This document shows positions 1 through 6,637 of a stretch of 64,000 nucleotides of DNA, one piece after another. The stretch spans positions 6,602-70,601 of the forward strand of contig DCFC01000013.1 in the NCBI GenBank assembly GCA_002314325.1. Direction: 5' to 3'. Positions within the stretch are counted from its first letter, which is position 1. The number at the start of each line of letters is the position of its first letter. The notes under the pieces were generated by a model. It had not been told where the DNA came from, made no database searches, and worked only from the letters and a program-made list of their open reading frames with translations. The DNA is from Megamonas hypermegale. Lineage in GTDB: Bacteria > Bacillota > Negativicutes > Selenomonadales > Selenomonadaceae. Made by a program: the position numbers and the translations under genes.

Positions 1-70
1 TACGATAGGTATATGTTACACCTTTTTTGGCTTCTCTTTTGTAAACTAAGATTTTCCCTTGTGTTGCCAT
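1..70 (-). CDS. N-terminus of an integrase-like gene, cut by the window edge
   Basis: An ATG at 70..68 opens 23 codons running off the left edge, beginning MATQGKILVYKREAKK. Its ribosome site AGGTGA lies 6 nt upstream. A short basic start followed by a Gly-x-Thr-Tyr-x-Tyr stretch is common at the N-terminus of phage tyrosine integrases with an arm-binding domain. The position, divergent from the immunity side at the prophage edge, fits that role. If correct, the left attachment site lies outside the window. Only 23 residues are visible, so the identification is an inference. Confidence 0.5.
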   Translation of the reverse strand, partial: MATQGKILVYKREAKKGVTYTYR

Positions 71-190
71 AGTATCACCTGCAATCTTTAAATTTGTTCA
101 TAAAACATTCAAATACAACCAATGTTAAGGTTAAAGTAAAACTGAACTTATTTGGTGCTAATATATTTAGGATATTTCTGTTTAATACTT

Positions 191-255
191 TAAAAGTTAT
201 TGACTTTTGATAACTTTTAGGTTATTATATAAATGTAATAACTTATAGGTTATTA
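191..255 (+). promoter_or_regulatory. Promoter with repeated operators for the toxin-antitoxin pair
   Basis: TTGACT at 200-205 and TATTAT at 223-228 are 17 bp apart, a strong sigma-70-type promoter. Two copies of TAACTTWTAGGTTATTA (211-227 and 239-255, 16 of 17 matching) flank or cover the -10. An inverted partial copy, TAAAAGTTATT, sits at 191-201. GTTATTA and TAATAAC arms also form a dyad over the -10. This suits autorepression by the downstream HTH antitoxin. The rest of 71-265 shows no gene. Confidence 0.6.
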
Positions 256-280
256 AAAATAAAATATGGAGGCGAATAAT

Positions 281-658
281 GTGCCTGATGAAATAAAGTA
301 CAATGTTCTTTTTTATAGAAACGAACAAGGCGAAGAACCTGTCCGTGATTATTTAAACGAATTAGTGAAGAAAAAAGATAAAGATAGCAGAATAAAGCTA
401 AATAAAATCAGAGATTATGTAAAGATTTTGCGTATCTATGGAACACGTGCCGGTGAACCATATGTTAAGCATATTGAAGGCGACATATGGGAGCTTAGAC
501 CTTTGAGGGACAGAATATTTTTTGTAGCTTGGATAAACAACAGCTTTGTTCTACTGCACCAATTTATGAAGAAAACTCAGAAAACGCCTAAGAGAGAAAT
601 AAAACAGGCACAAAAAGAATATGCCGACTTGCAGAAAAGAGGTTTGAATATAGATTAA
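281..658 (+). CDS. RelE/HigB-like toxin (phage-derived Gp49-like family)
   Basis: A 125-residue basic protein. The central [11 protein letters not shown] and [15 protein letters not shown] stretches match the RelE/HigB fold family that cleaves mRNA on the ribosome. I chose GTG 281 because GGAGG at 268-272 lies 8 nt before it; the upstream in-frame ATG at 266 overlaps that ribosome site. It is followed by an HTH antitoxin, the toxin-first order typical of higBA. It probably acts as a stabilisation or defence module carried next to the integrase end. Family membership is clear; toxicity is inferred. Confidence 0.8.
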   Translation: MPDEIKYNVLFYRNEQGEEPVRDYLNELVKKKDKDSRIKLNKIRDYVKILRIYGTRAGEPYVKHIEGDIWELRPLRDRIFFVAWINNSFVLLHQFMKKTQKTPKREIKQAQKEYADLQKRGLNID

Positions 659-707
659 ATATTTTAAAATGAGGTAGTGTGCATTCAAGTAAGGAGATTA
701 TGAGATT

Positions 708-1016
708 ATGAAAAGGGTAAATACAGCTATTGGAACAAGTTGGGACGATTTTGAAAAAGAAGTTTTCACACAGGATGAAATCAGGGCAAGCGATTTACGT
801 GTTGCCCTGATAGGTGAAATGATTAAGGCAAGAGAGGAAAAAGGAATAAGCCAGAAGAAACTCGAAGAGCTGTCTGGAGTAAAACAACCGGTTATTGCAA
901 GAATGGAAAAAGGAAAAACGATACCGCAAATTGAAACTGTTTTAAAAGTTTTGGGTGCCTTAGGTAAAACACTTGCTATTGTTCCACTCGAACCTGTAGA
1001 AACAAAAGTGAAATAA
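708..1016 (+). CDS. HigA-like HTH antitoxin
   Basis: 102 residues with an N-terminal leader and an XRE-type helix-turn-helix at about residues 38-90 (REEKGISQKKLEELSGVKQP, then IARMEKGKTIP). It is the expected neutralising partner and autorepressor of the toxin 50 bp upstream. AAGGAG at 691-696 precedes ATG 708. A nearer ATG at 700 opens only three codons before a stop. A terminator follows at 1051-1083, closing this two-gene unit. Confidence 0.8.
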   Translation: MKRVNTAIGTSWDDFEKEVFTQDEIRASDLRVALIGEMIKAREEKGISQKKLEELSGVKQPVIARMEKGKTIPQIETVLKVLGALGKTLAIVPLEPVETKVK

Positions 1017-1050
1017 TAAAATTTGAATTTGTTTCGGTTAAGTAATTTTT

Positions 1051-1083
1051 AAAGGACTAGATATTTTCTAGTCCTTTCTTTTT
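1051..1083 (+). terminator. Intrinsic terminator after the toxin-antitoxin pair
   Basis: AAAGGACTAG (1051-1060) pairs with CTAGTCCTTT (1068-1077) around a 7-nt loop, followed by a T-rich run. It separates the plus-strand pair from the convergent minus-strand genes. Confidence 0.75.
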
Positions 1084-1086
1084 ATT

Positions 1087-1263
1087 TTAACTCGGTTTAT
1101 ATGCCAAGCATGACACGATTAAAACAAATAAATTAAGTAGAAATGCCAATACAAAAGGTTGCTTCTTTTTCTTCTTTATAAAGGCAAACGGCAGTGCGAT
1201 TAGTGAGCCTATCGTGCCGATGAACGAGCCTATTACGAAAATTGCATAGATTATATTAATCAT
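1087..1263 (-). CDS. Small two-helix membrane protein
   Basis: 58 residues (start MINIIYAIFVIG) with two hydrophobic segments separated by FIKKKKKQPF. The start ATG overlaps the stop of the upstream gene as ATGA (1260-1263), indicating translational coupling, so I prefer it to the ATG three codons earlier. Its layout resembles the two-helix N-terminus of the protein at 1517-2296, so it may be a shortened relative. Function unknown; it may be a lysogeny-expressed accessory gene. Confidence 0.6.
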   Translation of the reverse strand: MINIIYAIFVIGSFIGTIGSLIALPFAFIKKKKKQPFVLAFLLNLFVLIVSCLAYKPS

Positions 1264-1496
1264 GGACGACATACTTTACAAGGAATGTAACCTGCATTCA
1301 AAGCTTCATCTCTACTACTAAAGTAAATTTTGTTTTCATCATAGATCTGTCTTACATATCTACATCCAGGATAATGAAATTTATCTGATTTAGCAGAGCC
1401 AACATATGTGCTAGCTAAAACAGTTGACATAGTGATAAGTAAAGTAACTAAAGTTAATAAAATAACGGCAGTTTGTTTTCTTGTACTTTTAAACAT
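1260..1496 (-). CDS. Exported protein with Ada-like zinc-binding domain
   Basis: 78 residues. A signal peptide or anchor (residues 1-28, ending VLAS) precedes one compact domain: YVGSAKSDKFHYPGCRY, then FSSRDEALNAGYIPCKVCRP. His/Cys plus CxxC make a likely four-ligand zinc site resembling the metal-binding domain of Ada, a module often attached to extracellular nucleases. Here it stands alone behind a signal peptide. AAGGAGA precedes ATG 1496. The neighbour at 1517-2296 carries the same domain at its C-terminus. Confidence 0.65.
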   Translation of the reverse strand: MFKSTRKQTAVILLTLVTLLITMSTVLASTYVGSAKSDKFHYPGCRYVRQIYDENKIYFSSRDEALNAGYIPCKVCRP

Positions 1497-1516
1497 ATAA
1501 ACATCTCCTTATAAAA

Positions 1517-2296
1517 TTATGGATGACACACTTTGCATGGAATATATCCCGCATTAACAGCTTCTTCACGACTGCTAAAGGTTATTAAGTTGCCTTCATT
1601 TATTTTTTTCGCCATTCTGCAACCAGGATAATGAAATTTATTACTTTGTGCTGAGCCGACGTATGTTTCATCTCTTACCGCAGTACCGGTAGATTGCACA
1701 GTAGGCTTTACTTCTTGTTTTTGTATAGCTGTTTGTTGCCGAGACTGTTCTTCAGCTTTCTGTCTGCTTGCATCTATATCACTTATTGTATGCTCAACCG
1801 CATTTGTTTTACTGTTGTACAATACTTGTCCGTCATACGTAACATTTCCGATTGCGTTGCCAGCTAATGCCAAGGCTAGAATTTTGCCGTTTGTAGATAT
1901 ATCATAAGTTTCGTTGCTATTGCTGGATTTTGTAATTGTGAAATCATTTGCTCCGCATTGCTGTAAAATACTTACTATCTTTTCAGCTTCTGCTTCATCC
2001 ACGTTTGTGCTATCCATTACAGATTGCACCTGCGGCGGAATTTCTTTCTTTTCTTCCTGTATTGGTGTTTGTTGTTCAACTTGCGTTATTTGCTGTTTCT
2101 GTTGTGTTTTTGTATCAGCTGGTTCAATTAGAATACAGCCAACAATAAAAATACCTATACAACAAATCAATGGTATTTTTCTTTGTGTAGTAATAGAACC
2201 TTTACCATAATTTAATCGTATAAATATCAAATAAATGAAACATCCTATAATACCAAAAAACGAAAAAAATGTTACCAAACCAATAAAAGTATTCAT
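1517..2296 (-). CDS. Membrane protein with C-terminal Ada-like zinc domain
   Basis: 259 residues: two N-terminal transmembrane helices (about 5-28 and 42-58), a Gln/Glu-rich linker, then a domain around 90-165 (VDEAEAEKIVSILQQCGAND). A second Gln-rich linker leads to a C-terminal zinc module ending YIPCKVCHP. The middle domain resembles one in the protein at 51128-51895 (EEEAWNVINIFRQCGF), which lies outside the prophage. The zinc module resembles that of 1260-1496. It may be a prophage accessory protein derived from a host family. No function is known to me. Confidence 0.6.
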   Translation of the reverse strand: MNTFIGLVTFFSFFGIIGCFIYLIFIRLNYGKGSITTQRKIPLICCIGIFIVGCILIEPADTKTQQKQQITQVEQQTPIQEEKKEIPPQVQSVMDSTNVDEAEAEKIVSILQQCGANDFTITKSSNSNETYDISTNGKILALALAGNAIGNVTYDGQVLYNSKTNAVEHTISDIDASRQKAEEQSRQQTAIQKQEVKPTVQSTGTAVRDETYVGSAQSNKFHYPGCRMAKKINEGNLITFSSREEAVNAGYIPCKVCHP

Positions 2297-2300
2297 TTTT

Positions 2301-2573
2301 TTAATCCTTATTTATTTTATTTATGCCTTTTTTTACTAAGTCAACAGAAGCATTTGTTATTTTTTTATTTAAACTTGGTTCGTTTCCTTCTGGGCTATCC
2401 CATAATTTATAAGCTCCACAAATTGGGCATTGTTTTGACTTAAAAAAAGCATAATATATAGCATAAATAAAAGCCCACATAAATCCTGTTAAAAGGCATA
2501 AGACTATAAATGGTATCCATGCAACTTTCTTTGTAGGTTTCACCATTCTATTACAATATGGACAATATTTCAT
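2301..2573 (-). CDS. Zinc-ribbon membrane protein
   Basis: 90 residues. CPYC at the N-terminus and CPIC at about residue 50 could form one four-Cys zinc ribbon, but a hydrophobic stretch (about 19-43) separates them, so both halves would have to meet at the membrane. AAGAGGT precedes ATG 2573. It lies in the same minus-strand run as the Ada-like genes. Function unknown. Confidence 0.55.
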   Translation of the reverse strand: MKYCPYCNRMVKPTKKVAWIPFIVLCLLTGFMWAFIYAIYYAFFKSKQCPICGAYKLWDSPEGNEPSLNKKITNASVDLVKKGINKINKD

Positions 2574-2588
2574 AATATAAAACCTCTT

Positions 2589-3017
2589 TTACAATAATGT
2601 GCTTAAAATTCTGTGAACTTCCCTGGGGTCAGGGTCTTTCTCCGAAATCACTTTAGTGATTAAATTTGCGTCTAAGTCGCTGGAATAAGCAAGCAAATGA
2701 ATAGCAAACTGATTTGCTTCTTTTTCCCGGCGGCTTGGTACATAGTAACTCATATCTGCGTGTAGATAATATCCATATCCTTTATGTAAGATTGCGTGTC
2801 CCAATTCATGGCAGACGACAATCTTTTGTGCTTCGTATGGCAGATTGGCATTGAGTGCGATAAATTTTCTGCGTAACACTCTTACTAAAAAGCCGCGTAT
2901 TTTATCCGGTAGTTTCAATCGTAGTACATCAATGTTCATATAACATGCTATTTCAAACGGATTACTTGTACCGCATTTTCTAACCAGATTTCTCGCCCGT
3001 ACCTTGTAATTGTACAT
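2589..3017 (-). CDS. ImmA/IrrE-type metallopeptidase
   Basis: 142 residues with the zinc-protease signature HELGHAILH at residues 70-78. A distal Glu within SRREKEANQFA is the probable third ligand. This family cleaves or inactivates a phage repressor to trigger induction (ImmA/ImmR of ICEBs1 is the established example). It sits immediately downstream of the repressor gene, in the same orientation and 22 bp apart, the conserved immA-immR order. AGGCGGT precedes ATG 3017. Confidence 0.85.
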   Translation of the reverse strand: MYNYKVRARNLVRKCGTSNPFEIACYMNIDVLRLKLPDKIRGFLVRVLRRKFIALNANLPYEAQKIVVCHELGHAILHKGYGYYLHADMSYYVPSRREKEANQFAIHLLAYSSDLDANLITKVISEKDPDPREVHRILSTLL

Positions 3018-3039
3018 TTATACCGCCTACTCTTTGCGT

Positions 3040-3414
3040 TTATTTTTTTTTCTTGGCTTTATAAAATATAAACTCAAGCGCGTTTCGTATCTCTTGGCGG
3101 TCTTCTTCATCAAGTTTCATTACTTCACCATCGAACATAACTTCAGACTGATTCAGAAATTTTTCAAGGTCTGCGGGCTTCTTTTCTTCCACCTCTTTCT
3201 TGTCATTAGTAAAATCAATATCTTCTAACAAATCAGAAGCACTAACTGATAAAGCATTTGCTAAATTTTTTATATCATCTTGATTTATAGATGAAGTATA
3301 TCCACGCTCCCAATTAGAAATAACCTGACTAGATTTATTAATTAGTTTTCCTAATTGACTTTGTGTTAAGCCTTTTGATTTTCTTAATGATTTTATTTTG
3401 TCTTTTAATGCCAT
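3040..3414 (-). CDS. CI/ImmR-like prophage repressor
   Basis: 124 residues. The XRE helix-turn-helix spans about residues 5-60 (LRKSKGLTQSQLGKLINKSS, then VISNWERGY). A charged C-terminal region presumably dimerises and serves as the ImmA target. It is divergent from the Cro-like gene at 3575, with two operator types between them. The start ATG 3414 has TTGGTGA upstream. It is expected to hold the lytic promoter at 3506-3534 off during lysogeny. Confidence 0.85.
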   Translation of the reverse strand: MALKDKIKSLRKSKGLTQSQLGKLINKSSQVISNWERGYTSSINQDDIKNLANALSVSASDLLEDIDFTNDKKEVEEKKPADLEKFLNQSEVMFDGEVMKLDEEDRQEIRNALEFIFYKAKKKK

Positions 3415-3428
3415 AATTCACCAACTCT

Positions 3429-3457
3429 CTTATAGGTATGATAACATAAACTAACAA
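3429..3457 (-). promoter_or_regulatory. Repressor promoter
   Basis: On the minus strand TTGTTA (3457-3452) and TATAAG (3434-3429) are 17 bp apart and point at the repressor gene. The -35 lies inside the palindrome at 3448-3470, so whatever binds there would control this promoter. Confidence 0.5.
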
Positions 3458-3470
3458 TAATTGTTAGTTT
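3448..3470. promoter_or_regulatory. Perfect palindromic operator, type 1
   Basis: Arms AAACTAACAAT and ATTGTTAGTTT flank a single central base, a 23-bp perfect dyad. It occurs once, on the repressor side of the divergent control region, overlapping the repressor -35. It is probably an autoregulatory operator of the repressor. Confidence 0.6.
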
Positions 3471-3505
3471 AATAACGGAATTTGAGAATTTTTTATAAAA
3501 AACTG

Positions 3506-3534
3506 TTGACATTAACGCATTACGTTATTATAAT
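3506..3534 (+). promoter_or_regulatory. Early lytic promoter with perfect consensus
   Basis: TTGACA at 3506-3511 and TATAAT at 3529-3534, exactly 17 bp apart, drive the Cro-like gene and early operon. Operator dyads lie within the spacer and just downstream of the -10. Confidence 0.8.
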
Positions 3535-3556
3535 ATAAATATAACGTAAATCGTTA
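3513..3556. promoter_or_regulatory. Paired operators, type 2 (TAACG-N5-CGTTA)
   Basis: TAACG-N5-CGTTA occurs at 3513-3527, between the -35 and -10, and at 3542-3556, at the expected transcription start. A third copy is at 3771-3785. The motif differs from the 3448-3470 palindrome, so the divergent region carries two operator families, probably one for each of the two facing HTH proteins. Confidence 0.6.
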
Positions 3557-3574
3557 CAGAAAAGAGGTGATAAG

Positions 3575-3805
3575 ATGACTGTGTACGAAAACGTTGCACG
3601 CATCAGAGAAGCTAAAGGAGTTACTAAAACAGCAGTGGCTAAACATTTAGGCATGAGTTTACAGGGTTATAGATATTTAGAAAGCGGAGAGAGCCGTCTA
3701 GATGTTGAGAGATTGAAACGTATAGCAAAATATTTAAATGTTAAATGCTCTATTTTTTTTGATGACAAACTAACGGATTACGTTATAAAAGAGCAAAAAA
3801 AATAA
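3575..3805 (+). CDS. Cro-like HTH regulator
   Basis: 76 residues, almost entirely an XRE helix-turn-helix (TKTAVAKHLGMSLQGYRYLE). AGAGGTGA lies 6 nt before ATG 3575. It is the first gene of the rightward early operon and faces the CI-like repressor, so a Cro-type role is inferred. A TAACG-N5-CGTTA site lies within its last codons. Confidence 0.8.
   Translation: MTVYENVARIREAKGVTKTAVAKHLGMSLQGYRYLESGESRLDVERLKRIAKYLNVKCSIFFDDKLTDYVIKEQKK
3771..3785. promoter_or_regulatory. Third type-2 operator inside the cro-like gene
   Basis: TAACG-GATTA-CGTTA matches the two promoter-proximal copies exactly in both arms and spacing. Being intragenic and about 230 bp away, it could support looping or roadblock control. 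Confidence 0.5.
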
Positions 3806-3823
3806 AATAGGAGATGCATGTAT

Positions 3824-4540
3824 ATGTTAACAAAAAGTTTTAAATCCAATAAATACTACGAAGTTACAAGGTTCTATTTCAAATATGGTAACGAATGGGA
3901 CGAAATGGAAAACACCGTAACAGTATGGGACACATACGAAAAGGCAATGGCTTATATCGAAAGATATGCCACTGGATTAAAATTTGCCAGTGCTCGAATT
4001 GAAGTGATTAATCTTGATAGAGAAATTACAGTGGATGATTACAAAAAAGGCGATTACAATATTGTTTCTTTTCAAGAGATATATGATATAACGCTAGAAG
4101 GCGTAGAAGATACTGAACCCAAAGAAATTATATACATGGGTGAAGAAAAATCTGATGACGCTGATGAACAGCCAATGAAGAAAGAGCAATCTACAGAGCC
4201 ACCAACAAAATACTTTGCGATAAAAGATTATCCGGCACAGTTTAGCAACCTGCGGGCAGCGATAAATTTTGCCAAAGGCATAAAGGCAAATCGAGAACTT
4301 GTTATTTATGCGGTCAAGCAAGCTTCGAATGCGCCAATGGTTAGTTTAGAGCCGGTCAGCACGATTGAAGCCTATCGACCTAAAATTACTAAAGCAAATA
4401 TTGTCGAGCAAAACAATAAGGTTTACGTCCATATCGAAGATGATGAAAAAATATGTTCTATTTTCTTTAATACCAGGCATGAAGCAGAACATTATCTAAG
4501 AGCCTTTTTAAAAATTAGAGATAAACCGAAAGCTGCCTGA
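3824..4540 (+). CDS. Phage early protein of unknown function
   Basis: 238 residues, acidic in the middle. No motif I recognise; there is no signal peptide or membrane segment. ATG 3824 is preferred over the in-frame ATG 3818 because AGGAG (3809-3813) is 10 nt away rather than 4. Its N-terminal and C-terminal thirds both have short mixed beta/alpha patterns with aromatic residues. It sits between two HTH genes in the early operon. Confidence 0.55.
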   Translation: MLTKSFKSNKYYEVTRFYFKYGNEWDEMENTVTVWDTYEKAMAYIERYATGLKFASARIEVINLDREITVDDYKKGDYNIVSFQEIYDITLEGVEDTEPKEIIYMGEEKSDDADEQPMKKEQSTEPPTKYFAIKDYPAQFSNLRAAINFAKGIKANRELVIYAVKQASNAPMVSLEPVSTIEAYRPKITKANIVEQNNKVYVHIEDDEKICSIFFNTRHEAEHYLRAFLKIRDKPKAA

Positions 4541-4578
4541 TTTTTAGTTTATTGTACTATGAAAAGGCAGGGTATGAC

Positions 4579-5049
4579 ATGCAGAATAACTTCTATATTA
4601 TTGCTAAAAAAGGCAGAATTAAAGCCGGTCTATCAAAGATAGCAGCGGCAAGATTATTGAATGTGAGTGAACGTAGTTTATCGGCATATGAAAACGGCTC
4701 TACTGCTGTTGATGATGAAATGGCTGTTAGAATGGCAGAAATTTATAATTATCCAGCTATTATTTATTGTTGGACACGAGATAACGCCTGTGGAAGGTTA
4801 TTCTTACCGGCTATTGATGAGCGAAGTTTATCAGAAAATATACTGGATAGCTTGGTAAATATCGAAAGTATGAAAAATGAAATGCCGAGTTTAATTATGA
4901 TAGGTAGAGATAACAGAATTGACCATACTGAAATAGGTATATTCGACAAAATAAAAAATAACGGTCTAATACCGTTGATAAAAAGCAGTTTGGCAATAAT
5001 TTTCTCTAATAAAAAGAAAAAGCTGACTGGCACAAAGCCAATCAGCTAG
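4579..5049 (+). CDS. HTH regulator with C-terminal extension
   Basis: 156 residues. The XRE helix-turn-helix occupies about residues 12-65 (LSKIAAARLLNVSERSLSAY). A C-terminal half of no recognised family ends in a Lys-rich tail. ATG 4579 follows a purine-rich AAGGCAGGG, whereas the upstream TTG 4552 has no ribosome site. It could be an additional early regulator of the phage cascade. A hairpin overlaps its last codons. Confidence 0.6.
   Translation: MQNNFYIIAKKGRIKAGLSKIAAARLLNVSERSLSAYENGSTAVDDEMAVRMAEIYNYPAIIYCWTRDNACGRLFLPAIDERSLSENILDSLVNIESMKNEMPSLIMIGRDNRIDHTEIGIFDKIKNNGLIPLIKSSLAIIFSNKKKKLTGTKPIS
5021..5047 (+). other. Hairpin over the 3' end of the HTH gene
   Basis: AGCTGACTGGC and GCCAATCAGCT pair with one mismatch around a 5-nt loop. 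No T-run follows, so it may protect the message end or pause transcription rather than terminate it. Confidence 0.4.
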
Positions 5050-5110
5050 ATGATGTATATGTTGTAATCATTATAACAGAAAAATTGTCTATTGAAAAGA
5101 GGTGAGATAG

Positions 5111-5461
5111 ATGACGAGTGAAGAAAAGATTTTTGCCGATTTAGACAGCGAAACACTGAAAAAGCAGGGCATGAACGCTTTTGAAGCTATGTATGCACAG
5201 CTAAAAGCCAAAGACAAATATATCGCAGAGCTTGAAGCGATTATTGCAGACAAAAAAGATGGTGAAGTTTATTGGTCACCGGCAGGATTTATGCAGGCAA
5301 AGCAGGTCGGCAAGTATCTTGGTCTTAGATATGGGCAGGTTGTAGAAATGGGACATACCGGAAAGCTCAAAATGAAACGTGAAGGCAAAAAGTTGATTTT
5401 CTTCAAAGATGACGTTCTGAGATATGAACGGGAGTTGAAAGGTTTCAGTATAAGTCGTTAG
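5111..5461 (+). CDS. Excisionase/HTH-17-type DNA-binding protein
   Basis: 116 residues. A coiled-coil-like N-terminal half (LKKQGMNAFEAMYAQLKAKD) is followed by a winged-helix module at about 60-108 (MQAKQVGKYLGLRYGQVVEM, then KREGKKLIFFKDDVL), the pattern of excisionase-family binding domains. GAGGTGAG precedes ATG 5111. It could be an Xis-like directionality factor or an early regulator; the sequence does not decide. Confidence 0.55.
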   Translation: MTSEEKIFADLDSETLKKQGMNAFEAMYAQLKAKDKYIAELEAIIADKKDGEVYWSPAGFMQAKQVGKYLGLRYGQVVEMGHTGKLKMKREGKKLIFFKDDVLRYERELKGFSISR

Positions 5462-5477
5462 GGTAGAGGTGTTGAGC

Positions 5478-5639
5478 ATGAGGTGTTGGCGGTGCGGAAA
5501 ACGTATAAAAGAATATGAAGCACAGAAATTATGTCTTATTTGCGGGCTGACGGTTCCCGTATGTGCCGATGACCGCACATGCTACGACAAAGGATTGTAT
5601 CCGAAACCGAAAAAGAAGGGAAATAAAAATAATGCTTAG
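5478..5639 (+). CDS. Small Cys-rich zinc-finger protein
   Basis: 53 residues starting MRCWRCGKRIKEYEAQKLC, with CWRC, CLIC and two further cysteines, then a Lys-rich tail. AGAGGTG (5465-5471) lies 6 nt before ATG 5478. Its last codons overlap the start of the next gene (ATGCTTAG), so the pair is coupled. It probably binds zinc and nucleic acid or protein; the role is unknown. Confidence 0.55.
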   Translation: MRCWRCGKRIKEYEAQKLCLICGLTVPVCADDRTCYDKGLYPKPKKKGNKNNA

Positions 5640-5781
5640 TTATATAGCTGCTTTTATATTCGGCGGTATGTGGGGTTTTATTGTATGCGCTTTCTTCGTA
5701 GGCTGTAATTCCAGACGCTGGAATGAAGATTGGGGAGAAGCTGAATATTGGAAAAAATATAATGAAAAAAAAGAAAAATGA
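5632..5781 (+). CDS. Small membrane protein (DUF3789-like)
   Basis: 49 residues: one transmembrane helix with GGMWGFIVCAFFVGC, then a polar tail. This Gly-rich helix resembles the short DUF3789 proteins of Firmicutes phages. ATG 5632 follows AAGAAGGGA by 10 nt. A longer frame opening at 5563 would overlap the zinc-finger gene and is unlikely. Confidence 0.5.
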   Translation: MLSYIAAFIFGGMWGFIVCAFFVGCNSRRWNEDWGEAEYWKKYNEKKEK

Positions 5782-5793
5782 AAGGTGATAAAC

Positions 5794-6027
5794 ATGATTA
5801 AATTACCAAACAAAAGAACGGCAATAGCGTTAATGGCAATGGGAAACTGGGTATATGTAAAGGACATCAACCCAAATGAAGCGGAAAACTGCGGCGGCGA
5901 TTGGTTTCGGATGAATGATGACGGTGAAATAATCGACGAACGAGGCATAAGTTGCGTTTCAGAGGATTTTTCCGCATATATGGATGAGTATTTTGCATTA
6001 GAACCGGGCGAAGAAAGGAAGGCTTAA
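5794..6027 (+). CDS. Small phage early protein
   Basis: 77 residues, unrecognised, acidic, with one Cys (ENCGGDWFRM). ATG 5794 has AAAGGTGA 5 nt upstream; the GTG at 5785 falls inside that ribosome site. It lies in a run of tightly packed small early genes. Confidence 0.5.
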   Translation: MIKLPNKRTAIALMAMGNWVYVKDINPNEAENCGGDWFRMNDDGEIIDERGISCVSEDFSAYMDEYFALEPGEERKA

Positions 6028-6031
6028 TAAT

Positions 6032-6178
6032 ATGAAAATTTATTTAGTACCGACAAAACAAGGATATATTCAGCGAAAAGGCATATTTAAGCCGAATGAA
6101 ATTGTACCGTTCTTGCAATCGGTGATTAAAAGACAGGCTGTTATTTTGGCAAACATAAAAAAAGCCGGCTGCCTCTAA
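6032..6178 (+). CDS. Very small early protein
   Basis: 48 residues starting MKIYLVPTKQGYIQRKG, basic and unrecognised. AAGGAAGG at 6014-6021 supports ATG 6032. The 3' end overlaps a hairpin at 6165-6187. Coding is inferred from the ribosome site and tight packing. Confidence 0.45.
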   Translation: MKIYLVPTKQGYIQRKGIFKPNEIVPFLQSVIKRQAVILANIKKAGCL

Positions 6179-6187
6179 GACAACCGG
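6157..6187 (-). terminator. Hairpin with T-run on the minus strand
   Basis: CCGGCTG (6165-6171) and CAACCGG (6181-6187) pair with one mismatch. Reading on the minus strand the stem is followed by seven Ts (6163-6157). No minus-strand gene is near, so it may limit antisense transcription into the early operon or act weakly in both directions. Confidence 0.35.
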
Positions 6188-6238
6188 AATAAACAAAATT
6201 ATTAAACTTGATTTGATTATAGAAAAGGAATACGCAAT

Positions 6239-6637
6239 ATGTCAATAGATTTACATCCTAAAATATGCAATTTATGCGGCGGAAAAGTTATTTATACGAC
6301 CAACGACAATATATACGGCAAGCTCTATGGAAGCGGGTTCTGCTATTTATGTACTAATTGCGGTGCATATGTAGGCACACACAAACCTAGACCGCGTGAA
6401 GCATTTGGTATTTTATCAGACGGGAAAATGCGAAAGTTAAAGCATGAGTGCCATGACAGATTTGATAAATTTTGGAAAAACAAATCCAATAGAAGAAAAA
6501 TACGGAAAAGAGCATATGCAAAACTAGCTGAACTGTTAAATATACCTGTTCAAGATTGCCATTTTGGATATTTTGATATGGTTATGCTGAAGAAAGCTAG
6601 TTTAAAAATAACAGTAATGGAAAACGAGGGATTTTAA
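6239..6637 (+). CDS. Zinc-finger protein (DUF3268-like)
   Basis: 132 residues. CNLCGG near the N-terminus and CYLCTNCGAYVGTH at about 37-50 form a zinc ribbon. A basic helical region follows (KSNRRKIRKRAYAKLAEL). This matches short zinc-finger proteins seen beside phage recombination genes. It ends directly before the YqaJ gene (TAA then ATG), so the two are probably co-translated. Confidence 0.6.
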   Translation: MSIDLHPKICNLCGGKVIYTTNDNIYGKLYGSGFCYLCTNCGAYVGTHKPRPREAFGILSDGKMRKLKHECHDRFDKFWKNKSNRRKIRKRAYAKLAELLNIPVQDCHFGYFDMVMLKKASLKITVMENEGF

